A DNA stretch of 23,708 nucleotides from Legionellales bacterium UBA4722. GTDB taxonomy: Bacteria; Pseudomonadota; Gammaproteobacteria; DSM-16500. The first letter of the stretch is position 1, and each line of letters opens with the position of its first letter. Below the pieces are notes generated by a model. It ran no database searches. It was not told where the DNA came from and worked only from the letters and a program-made list of their open reading frames with translations. The stretch lies in the NCBI GenBank assembly GCA_002404295.1, contig DHJK01000019.1:21805-45512 (forward strand), given 5' to 3'. Of this stretch, positions 1-8,900 are shown piece after piece. A program made the translations under genes and the position numbers.

Positions 1-8
1 AGACTAGG

Positions 9-36
9 TTGCTTCGCTCGCGCTCGCAATGACGAG
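9..36. repeat. Partial copy of palindromic intergenic repeat
   Basis: The stretch has a TTGC-TTCGCTCG core followed by GCTCGCAATGACGAGG. It shares the TTGCTTCGCT and TCGCAATGACGA blocks with the complete palindrome at 1944-2002, so the two look like members of one family. It resembles the short palindromic elements scattered between genes in Rickettsia, Coxiella and Legionella genomes. Only one arm is well preserved, and the copy may continue to the left of the window. Confidence 0.5.
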
Positions 37-102
37 GATCCCTGTGCGCTGTTGCTTCGGCTTGTTGAATATTTGACTAATACCTGCTATTATCCTGCGC
101 CG

Positions 103-108
103 TATAAT
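103..108 (+). promoter_or_regulatory. Candidate -10 box (TATAAT) for the U-box gene
   Basis: A perfect TATAAT lies about 60 bases before the U-box start codon. A good -35 match, TTGACT at 73-78, is 24 bases upstream, which is too far for an ordinary sigma-70 promoter. No better -35 is visible, so the promoter may be weak or activator-dependent. This is a sequence match only. Confidence 0.35.
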
Positions 109-169
109 CTATACACATTTATCACTAATCTTCAATAAAAAAGCACAGCGCGCGCAGGAGTCCACTAAA

Positions 170-1936
170 ATGCCTAAATTTAAATTTTCTTCACCCGATC
201 TAACCGGAAATATCACCCCTTTTTTCAAACAATTCGCCATTCAATCAAAGTATTCGGTTATGGGTTTGATAGATTCAACGTCAGGAGAGTTTATTTTAGC
301 GCCTTGTGATACTCCCTTAGATGCTAATTCTAAAATACGTGTCGATCAACATATTGCTCTCACATCGAAAAATCCAAGAAATGCTAGGCAGTATCCTATT
401 ATATATGATGCAGCAAGTTCAGTGACATCAGATGAAGTTTATAGTGAAGTCAGGGTTCGTTATGCGCGGGGTGGAGTTCCAGATAATTCCTGGATGATGT
501 TTGGGATACATTATGATGCAATGCATCCAAATAAATTGATTTTTTCACCTTTGCCTTATGATTTGACACGTGCAGCAGAGAAGGGTTTTTTTTTAGAGGG
601 ATTAATAGGTACTGAATTTGAATGGCAGTTTTTATCGCTGCATACAGCAGTAACGGATGCGATTCATCGGATTCAATTAGATAAAGTAATAAAATATGAT
701 GATGCAGCATGTCGCGTTAGTCAAAAGGAGATAAAAGAAGAAGCACCATTTATATCTATCATTATCGCTAAGGCTTGTTTAGAGTCGTATCAAGAAATGG
801 CGATATTTACAAAGCCTGTTGTAACAATGGACGGACAGCTCTATGAGCGTCAGGAGATTGAAGCGTGGTTAAAGCATCATTCAACATCGCCGCTGACAAA
901 TGAAATTTTAAACAATACCACTCTTGTTCCATTTAAATTGCTTGAAAATATTTTACAGCGTCCACGTTATGAAATAGTTGCAAAAGATCTTATTTGCCCT
1001 TTGACAAATCGATTCATGAAAGAACCTGTATTGGCATCTAATGGTGTTTTGTATGAACGCGAAGCGATTCAACGAGAATTTAATCTGAACCCACCTTCAA
1101 ACAAGATAAACGACATAGTAGGTCGTTATTTAATATCAATCCCATGGGTGAACTGCAGAAGGGAAGAGTTAATTAAAAAAAATCCTCACATTATAAATCC
1201 AATTCGACCCCCTGCTGAAGCTCTGAAGTCAACACATTCTGCCATCTTAGGTAGTTTTAAAGAGGAAGAGAAAAAGCTGCCAGCTCAAGAGCCGAAACAA
1301 GAGATGAATAAATCCAAGCAAATATATAGTGAGTTAATGCGCGGTGTATCGTTTTCAAACTTGCTCATACAGGAGAAAATTCGATTGATCGGAGCAATAA
1401 TACGGCAAAAAGAGGATGCGTATCAGCAGAATTGTCTTACAGGGCTTGCAAAAAAACATATTCATATATTGGTTGATATGTTGGATGTATTTAAGGCTAA
1501 TAATTTTAAGTATACAAAAGAGGAGTTAGTTCGGTTTCAAAAAAACATCACAGAAGTTAGAAATCAACAGTTAGAATCCATTAAAAATAAACTTTTTGAA
1601 ATGTCTCAAATCTCATTTTCAACTTTGCAAACGGATGCTGAAAAAATAAAATATGTTTATCGACTTTGCACTTTTGATGAGGCGCAGTTAAATCAATTAT
1701 TAGCTTCGCAAGCGTGTTTTTTTAATGGAAATATTCGTGCATTATATGATTTCTCACCGGTTGTGTTTGAGAGATATAATTTGCCGCCCCATGTTAGAAT
1801 GGCTGTTTCTAGCAGGCTACAAATGCATTTGAAGATGGAGGGTCAAGTTGGTTTATCACGTCATCAAAGAGAAAAAGAACAAAAAGAGGAAGATGCATGT
1901 GACCGAGGTCAATCACGTGTGTTTCAAAGAACATGA
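170..1936 (+). CDS. Two-U-box protein, putative secreted E3 ubiquitin ligase effector
   Basis: This 588-residue protein contains two U-box-like modules, the fold by which eukaryotic E3 ligases recruit E2 enzymes. Module 1 (about 208-265) has KPVV at 215-218, then G-LYER around 225 and a TSPLTN block, but lacks the usual DPIT beginning. Module 2 (about 270-340) has CPLTN at 276-280, then a KEPV block and a YER motif. Residues 1-200 are unrecognised; the rest is mostly helical and charged, ending in a Glu/Lys-rich tail reminiscent of the E-block seen near the C-terminus of Dot/Icm substrates. The start is ATG at 170 with AGGAG at 156-160, a 9-base spacer. Legionella LubX is a known two-U-box Dot/Icm effector, so secretion into a host is a reasonable inference, but no secretion genes lie in the window and orthology to LubX is not claimed. 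Confidence 0.85.
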   Translation: MPKFKFSSPDLTGNITPFFKQFAIQSKYSVMGLIDSTSGEFILAPCDTPLDANSKIRVDQHIALTSKNPRNARQYPIIYDAASSVTSDEVYSEVRVRYARGGVPDNSWMMFGIHYDAMHPNKLIFSPLPYDLTRAAEKGFFLEGLIGTEFEWQFLSLHTAVTDAIHRIQLDKVIKYDDAACRVSQKEIKEEAPFISIIIAKACLESYQEMAIFTKPVVTMDGQLYERQEIEAWLKHHSTSPLTNEILNNTTLVPFKLLENILQRPRYEIVAKDLICPLTNRFMKEPVLASNGVLYEREAIQREFNLNPPSNKINDIVGRYLISIPWVNCRREELIKKNPHIINPIRPPAEALKSTHSAILGSFKEEEKKLPAQEPKQEMNKSKQIYSELMRGVSFSNLLIQEKIRLIGAIIRQKEDAYQQNCLTGLAKKHIHILVDMLDVFKANNFKYTKEELVRFQKNITEVRNQQLESIKNKLFEMSQISFSTLQTDAEKIKYVYRLCTFDEAQLNQLLASQACFFNGNIRALYDFSPVVFERYNLPPHVRMAVSSRLQMHLKMEGQVGLSRHQREKEQKEEDACDRGQSRVFQRT

Positions 1937-1943
1937 TAGTAAT

Positions 1944-2002
1944 AGCTCAGCCTCCGTCGTCATTGCTTCGCTTTGTTCGCAATGACGACGGAGATGTGAG
2001 CT
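1944..2002. repeat. Complete palindromic repeat (REP-like) after the U-box gene
   Basis: A perfect 15-base inverted repeat, CTCCGTCGTCATTGC at 1952-1966 and its complement at 1979-1993, surrounds a 12-base loop (TTCGCTTTGTTC). It is extended outward by AGCTCA (1944-1949) and TGAGCT (1997-2002) after a short bulge. It sits 7 bases past the U-box stop codon, between convergent genes, and could form a transcript-stabilising or terminating hairpin on either strand, though no T tract follows. Related to the half copy at 9-36. Confidence 0.8.
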
Positions 2003-2068
2003 CTTGCAACCTAAGTGATAGATAAGGAAAACATGGGCACGATTAGGGTGAATTAATAGGCTAAATAC

Positions 2069-2494
2069 TTATTTTTGTGAGGCTACTATAGCCAATAATA
2101 TGATTCCTACTAAGAAAATAACGGGTACTTCATTCAGCCAGCGATAGAAAACGTGTCCATGTTGATTGCGATCCTGTTTGAAATCATAGAGTAATTTGCC
2201 AAGATAAATATGATAGATTATCAATAGAAACACTAAGCCCAGCTTGAGTTGCATCCAGGGCATCTGTAGGTATGCCATCCCGTTTGCGTTAAACAACCAG
2301 AATCCGAGAAGAATTGTTAATATGGCGCCAGGGGTCATAATGCCGTAAAACAGCTTTCTTTCCATGATCTTAAAACGAGCATTGCCGATTGCGTCTGTTG
2401 TTTCAGCATGATAGACGTATAAACGAGGCAGATAAAACAGGCCACTAAACCAAGTAACCATAAAAATGAGATGAAACGCTTTAATCCAGAGCAT
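2069..2494 (-). CDS. hemJ: HemJ-type protoporphyrinogen IX oxidase (CopD-like membrane protein)
   Basis: This 141-residue inner-membrane protein has the length and opening typical of HemJ: MLWIKAFH, then a TWFSGLFYLPRLYVYH block. HemJ oxidises protoporphyrinogen IX to protoporphyrin IX, the penultimate step of haem synthesis, in bacteria that lack HemG or HemY. Four hydrophobic segments are visible, about 6-25, 52-70, 82-100 and 122-138. His8 and Lys84 (in the WMQLKLG block) match the positions that are conserved and functionally important in this family. The start is the ATG complementary to 2492-2494; no strong ribosome-binding site precedes it. The gene is divergent from erpA with about 70 bases between them, and convergent with the U-box gene. 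Confidence 0.9.
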   Translation of the reverse strand: MLWIKAFHLIFMVTWFSGLFYLPRLYVYHAETTDAIGNARFKIMERKLFYGIMTPGAILTILLGFWLFNANGMAYLQMPWMQLKLGLVFLLIIYHIYLGKLLYDFKQDRNQHGHVFYRWLNEVPVIFLVGIILLAIVASQK

Positions 2495-2526
2495 GATGAG
2501 ACTCGCTTATAGTGTAAAAAAGGGAG

Positions 2527-2532
2527 TATAAT
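2527..2532 (+). promoter_or_regulatory. Candidate -10 box for erpA
   Basis: TATAAT lies 34 bases before the erpA ATG in the short gap between divergent hemJ and erpA. No convincing -35 hexamer is found at 16-18 bases upstream (the region is CTCGCTTAT). I see no IscR-type site that I could support. Confidence 0.4.
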
Positions 2533-2566
2533 ACCATTTTTTACAAGAAAGACGAGGGTGAGCTCG

Positions 2567-2941
2567 ATGAATCAACCGTTAATTTTTACGGCTAATGCTG
2601 CGGGTAAGGTATGGGAGCTTATGGAAGAGGAAGGTAATTTCAATTTGAAATTACGTGTTTATGTGACAGGTGGTGGTTGTTCTGGGTTTCAATATGGATT
2701 TACTTTTGATGAAGTTGTGAATGAAGACGACACAGTTGTTGAAAAAAAACTAGATGATGAAAAATCGGATGAAGAAGGAGAGGGCGGGCGCACAGTGCAG
2801 TTGCTTGTTGATCCTATGAGTTTTCAATATTTAGCGGGCTCTGAAATTGATTATCAAGAAGATTTAGATGGTGCGCAATTCATTATTCGTAATCCCAATG
2901 CAAAAACAACGTGTGGATGTGGTTCATCGTTTTCTGCTTAG
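2567..2941 (+). CDS. erpA: ErpA, A-type iron-sulfur cluster insertion protein
   Basis: This 124-residue protein matches ErpA closely. It has the block around Cys38 ([20 protein letters not shown]) and ends with [16 protein letters not shown], giving the three cluster ligands Cys38, Cys116 and Cys118. ErpA passes Fe-S clusters to apoproteins, including IspG and respiratory enzymes, and is essential under many conditions in Escherichia coli. It is about ten residues longer than the 114-residue E. coli protein because of a strongly acidic insertion at about 62-75 (rich in D and E). I chose the ATG at 2567 because GAGG (2554-2557) is 9 bases upstream; an in-frame GTG at 2558 overlaps that site and is less likely. 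The stop codon (2939-2941) overlaps the stop of the convergent adhesin gene. Confidence 0.95.
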   Translation: MNQPLIFTANAAGKVWELMEEEGNFNLKLRVYVTGGGCSGFQYGFTFDEVVNEDDTVVEKKLDDEKSDEEGEGGRTVQLLVDPMSFQYLAGSEIDYQEDLDGAQFIIRNPNAKTTCGCGSSFSA

Positions 2942-5900
2942 TTTGATATTTGATAACAACCGACTGATAATGTATGTGAAATTTGACCATCAAGAGAAGT
3001 TTGTTGGTCTAAAATTTGATTAATACTTTGGTCTACTATCCCATTTAGCGTTAGCGAAATGGGTAATAATACTGTGTTATCCGTTGGATTCTGCGTGAAT
3101 GGTGTAATGATTTGTGCAACATCGATTGGTAATGGTTCAGCAGGGGTAGGTGTAGGTGTAGGCGTAGGAGTTGGAGTAGGTGGAACCGGTGGTGGTGTAA
3201 ACCCATGTATTATAAAGTTTGTAAAGAAGAAGGGATCGCCGATATAGCCTGAAGTATGCTCTGCGTTTGTATACACAACACTGATGTTAGATTTGTTAGG
3301 TAAAGTTAAGATATTTTGTTCGGTGCTAGAGCCGATTATTTGTTGTATTTGAGTGAATGTATCAGTATTGATAGTATTATTTAGACTGCCTGAGTTGAAT
3401 TCGTTACCAGTAGGTACTGCTAAGTTCAGAGTGATAGGGTGAGTGTATCCACTGAAATCGATAGTATTCATATTGCTGATATTGCCGCCATTGATGAGTC
3501 CACTGATATCGCCGTTACCAACGAATGTGAATGTGTTTGTACCTGAGCTACCCGTTACATTCTGAATGTTAGAGAATCCGCCGCCTACGCCTGTTACAGT
3601 ACCTGCATTGGCACCATTGATAACCCAGTTTGTATTACCACTTGTAATAGTAAGTGTTGTTGTGCCGCTGCCACCGACGATAGTACCGTCTATACTCCCG
3701 CCACTTTCGAGTATAAAGTTATTTGTGCCTGCGCCATCCATTAAGTTACCAAAACCAGTAAAGGTGCTGCTGCCTGCAGTGCCTCCATCGAAGCTAGTAA
3801 TATGCCAACTTGTATTATCTGGGGCTACTAGCGTATTGTTTAGACCGGAACCAGTGAAATTAGATATGCCACTAAAAGTACCGCCAATACCGGTTGATGT
3901 ATGAGTTTCAATATTGACAGTGGGTGATGCCAATGCGCTGACGTTTAACGTTGCATTGCCGCCACCTGTTAAGTTGCCGGATATAGCGGCGCTGTTATTT
4001 GCGAAAATAAAAGTATCTGAAGTGCCGCCTGTGAGTGAGCCAAAGGCATTGAAGTTTTTGCCTGCAATGCTGCCTACATTGCTGTTTGAAATACTCCAAG
4101 TATTGCTGCCTGTTGTGTTCATGAATGTATTGCTACCTGTGCCGCCGGTGAAAGTGGTGATACCACTTAAGTTTCCAACGTTCGTTGCTGTATTAGCAGC
4201 GCCATTGACGGTAACGCCGGTGGTGTAAGCGCTGTAATCTAAGCTACCAGCGGTTGCGCTGATGCTGCCAATTGATTTGCCATTAGCTATTGCAAAAGTA
4301 TCACCACTTCCGCCGACTAAAGTGCCAAAGGCGTTAAAGTTTTTACCTGAGATATTGCCGGCATTATTATTTGAAATAGTCCATGTGTTGCTGCCCGTTG
4401 TATTTGTGAAAGTACTGGTAGCGGAGCCGCCGGTGAAGGATGTGATACCACTTAAAGTGCCAACATTCGTTGCTGTATTAGTAGCGCCATTGACTGCAAC
4501 AGCTGTTGAATAAGCGCTGTAATCTAAGCTACCAGCGGTTGCGTTGATGCTGTTAATCGATTTGCCATTGGCTAAAGCGAATGTATCACCATTACCACCG
4601 GCTAAGGTACCAAAGTTATTAAAGCTCTTGCCTGCAATCGATCCGATATTATTGTTTGTGATGCTCCATGTATTGCTACCGGCTGTGTTAGTGAAGCTGT
4701 TGCTATTGGAATTTGCAACACTACCCGTGAATGCGGTGATACCACTTAAGCTTCCAACATTCGTTGCTGTGTTAGTAGCGCCATTGACTGCAATAGCGGT
4801 TGAGTAAGCACTGTAATCTAAGGTACCAGCGGTTGCGCTGATGCTGTTGATCGTTTTGCCATTGGCTAAGGCAAATGTATCGCCATTGCCGCCGGCTAAG
4901 GTACCAAAGTTATTAAAGCTCTTGCCTGCAATCAATCCGATATTATTGTTTGTGATGCTCCATGTATTGCTGCCGGCTGTGTTAGTGAAGCTGTTGCTAT
5001 TGGAATTTGCAACACTACCTGTGAATGCGGTGACACCATTTAAGCTTCCAACATTGGTTGCTGTATTGGCGGCGCCATTGACATTAACCGCGGTGGTGTA
5101 AGCGCTGTAATCTAAGCTACCAGCGGTAGCGCTGATGCTGTTGATCGTTTTGCCATTAGCTAAAACGAAGGTATCACCATTGCCGCCGGCTAAGGTACCA
5201 AAGTTAGTAAAGCTCTTGCCTGCAATCGACCCGATATTATTATTTGTGATGCTCCAACTATTGCTGCCGGTTGTGTTAGTGAAGCTGTTGCTATTGGAAT
5301 TTGCAACACTACCCGTGAATGTGGTGATACCACTTAAGCTACCAACATTCGTTGCTGTATTAGCAGCGCCATTGACGTTAACCGCGGTGGTGTAAGCGCT
5401 GTAATCGAGAGTACCTGCTGTAGCACTGATGCTGCCAATGGATTTGCCATTGGCTAAAGCGAAAGTATCAGCGCTGCCGCCGACCAAGGAACCAAAGGCG
5501 CTGAAGTTTTTACCTGAAATGCTGCCTGCGTTATCATTTGAAATGTTCCAAGTGTTGCTGCCAGTTGCATTGGTAAATGTATTGCTACCAGCGCCACCGG
5601 TGAAAGATGTGATACCACTTAAACTTCCAACGTTCGTTGCTGTATTGGTAGCACCATTGACGCTAACCGCGGTGGTGTAAGCGCTGTAATCTAAGCTACC
5701 AGCGGTAGCGCTGATGCTGTTGATCGTTTTGCCATTGGCTAAAGCGAATGTATCACCCGATCCACCGGCTAAGGTACCAAAGTTATTAAAGCTCTTGCCT
5801 GCAATCGATCCAATGTTATTGTTTGTGATACTCCATGTATTGCCACCGACTGCATTAGCGAAACTGTTGCTATTGGAATTTGCAACACTACCCGTGAATG

Positions 5901-8900
5901 TGGAGATACCACTTAAGCTTCCAACGTTCGTTGCTGTATTAGCAGCGCCATTGACGGAAACAGCGGTGGTGTAAGCGCTGTAATCGAGAGTACCTGCTGT
6001 AGCACTGATGCTGCCAATTGATTTGCCATTGGCTAAAGCAAAGGTATCAGCGCTGCCGCCGATCAAGGTACCAAAGGCGCTGAAGTTTTTACCTGAAATG
6101 CTACCTGCGTTATCATTTGAAATGTTCCAAGTGTTGCTGCCTGCTGCATTGGTAAATGTATTGCTACCTGCGCCACCGGTGAAAGAGGTGATACCGGTTA
6201 AGCTTCCAACGTTAGTTGCTGTATTGGTAGCACCATTAACAGCCACAGCGGTTGAATAAGCGCTGTAATCTAAAGTGCCTGCTGTAGCGCTGATGCTGTT
6301 GATCGTTTTGCCATTGGCTAAAGCGAAGGTATCACCCGATCCACCCGTTAAAGTACCAAAGTTATTAAAGCTCTTGCCTGCAATCGATCCGATGTTATTA
6401 TTTGCAATACTCCATGTATTGCTGCCGGCTGTATTAGTGAAGCTGTTGCTATTTGAATTTGCAACACTACCCGTGAATGTGGTGATACCACTTAAACTTC
6501 CAACGTTCGTTGCTGTATTAGCAGCGCCGTTGACGCTAACCGCGGTGGTGTAAGCGCTGTAATCGAGAGTACCTGCTGTAGCACTGATGCTGCCAATTGA
6601 TTTGCCATTGGCTAAAGCAAAGATATCAGCGCTGCCGCCGACCAAGGTACCAAAGGCGCTGAAGTTTTTACCAGAAATGCTACCTGCGTTATCATTTGAA
6701 ATGTTCCAAGTGTTACTGCCAGTTGCATTGGTAAATGTATTGCTACCAGCGCCACCAGTGAAGGTTGTGATACCACTTAAGCTTCCAACGTTCGTTGCTG
6801 TATTGGTAGCACCATTAACAGAAACAGCGGTTGAATAAGCGCTGTAATCTAAAGTGCCTGCTGTAGCGCTGATGCTGTTGATCGTTTTGCCATTGGCTAA
6901 AGCGAATGTATCACCCGATCCACCCGCTAAAGTGCCAAAGTTATTAAAGCTCTTGCCTGCAATCGATCCGATATTATTATTTGCAATATTCCATGTATTG
7001 CTGCCGGCTGTATTAGTGAAGCTGTTGCTATTGGAATTTGCAACACTACCGGTGAAGGATGTGATACCACTTAAAGTGCCCACATTCGTTGCTGTATTAG
7101 TAGCGCCATTGACTGCAACAGCTGTTGAATAAGCGCTGTAATCTAAGCTACCTGCGGTTGCGCTGATGCTGTTGATCGTTTTGCCATTAGCTAAAGCGAA
7201 GGTATCACCATTGCCACCAGCTAAGGTACCAAAGTTAGTAAAGCTCTTGCCTGCAATCGATCCGATATTATTATTTGTGATGTTCCAACTATTGCTACCG
7301 GCTGTGTTAGTGAAGCTGTTGCTATTCGAATTTGCAACACTACCCGTGAATGTGGTGATACCACTTAAAGTGCCAACATTCGTTGCTGTATTAGCGACGC
7401 CATTGACGTTAACCGCGGTGGTGTAAGCGCTGTAATCTAAGCTACCAGCGGTTGCGCTAATGCTGCCAATCGATTTGCCATCTGCTAATGAGAAGATATC
7501 ATTGGTGCCACCGACTAAAGTACCAAAGTTAGTAAAGCTTTTGCCTGCAATCGATCCGATATTATTATCTGCAATACTCCATGTATTGCTGCCGGCTGTG
7601 TTAGTAAAGCTGTTGCTATTTGAGTTTGCAACACTACCCGTGAATGTGGTGATACCACTTAAACTTCCAACGTTCGTTGCTGTATTAGCAGCGCCGTTGA
7701 CTGCGACAGCGGTGGTGTAAGCGCTGTAGTCTAAGCTACCAGCAGTTGCGCTGATGCTACTAATCGTTTTGCCATTAGCTAAAGCGAAGGTATCAGCGTT
7801 GCCGCCGACCAAGGTACCAAAGGCGCTAAAGTTTTTACCTGAAATGCTACCTGCGTTATCATTTGAAATGTTCCAAGTGTTGCTGCCAGTTGCATTAGTA
7901 AATGTGTTGCTACCAGCACCACCAGTGAAGGTTGTGATACCCGTTAAACTTCCAACGTTAGTTGCTGTATTGGTAGCACCATTAACAGCAACAGCGGTTG
8001 AATAAGCGCTGTAATTTAAAGTACCTGCTGTAGCACTGATGCTGCCAATTGATTTGCCATTGGCTAAAGCAAAGGTATCAGCGTTGCCGCCGACCAAGGT
8101 ACCAAAGGCGCTGAAGTTTTTACCAGAAATGCTACCTGCGTTATCATTTGAAATGTTCCAAGTGTTACTGCCAGTTGCATTGGTAAATGTATTGCTACCG
8201 GCGCCACCGGTGAAGGTTGTGATACCACTTAAACTTCCAACATTCGTTGCTGTATTGGTAGCACCATTAACAGCAACAGCAGTTAAATAAGCGCTGTAAT
8301 CTAAAGTGCCAGCCGTAGCGCTGATGCTGTTAATCGTTTTGCCATTGGCTAAAGCGAATGTATCACCTGATCCACCTGCTAAAGTGCCAAAGTTATTAAA
8401 GCTCTTGCCTGCAATCGATCCGATATTATTGTTTGTGATGCTCCATGTATTGCTGCCGGCTGTGTTAGTAAAGCTGTTGCTATTTGAATTTGCAACATTA
8501 CCCGTGAATGTGGTGATACCACTTAAACTTCCAACGTTCGTTGCTGTATTAGCAGCACCGTTGACGCTAACCGCGGTGGTGTAAGCGCTGTAATCGAGAG
8601 TACCTGCTGTAGCACTGATGCTGCCAATTGATTTGCCATTGGCTATTGCAAAAGTATCGCCACTACCGCCGACCAAGGAACCAAAGGCGCTGAAGTTTTT
8701 ACCTGAAATGCTACCTGCATTATTATTTGAAATGTTCCAAGTGTTACTGCCAGTTGCATTAGTAAATGTGTTGCTACCAGTGCCACCGATAAAATTGTTT
8801 AAACCACTAAATGTACCCCCAAGACCTGTTGATGTACCTGCTGCATTGATTGATACGGCTGTAGAATAAGCGCTGAAATTCAACGTATTATTTGAACCAG

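Noticed and set aside
450..710. An 86-codon - strand frame inside the U-box gene
   Set aside because: It lies wholly within a well-supported gene on the other strand, with no start signal or recognisable content.
2938..3300. A CDI-type C-terminal toxin at the end of the adhesin
   Set aside because: The C-terminus is a proline/threonine linker and a tail of about 65 residues with no VENN motif, no toxin fold I recognise and no immunity gene after it.
3990..8795. CRISPR-like regular repeats
   Set aside because: The repeats are continuous in-frame coding units without alternating unique spacers.
4262..8869. A regular series of + strand open frames of 83-92 codons, plus longer ones to 17464
   Set aside because: They are antisense shadows of the repeated adhesin gene: each begins at the same repeat motif and ends at the same codon of the next unit, so their spacing simply copies the 285/294-base period. 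Their products are low-complexity Val/Leu/Pro strings and they lack ribosome-binding sites.
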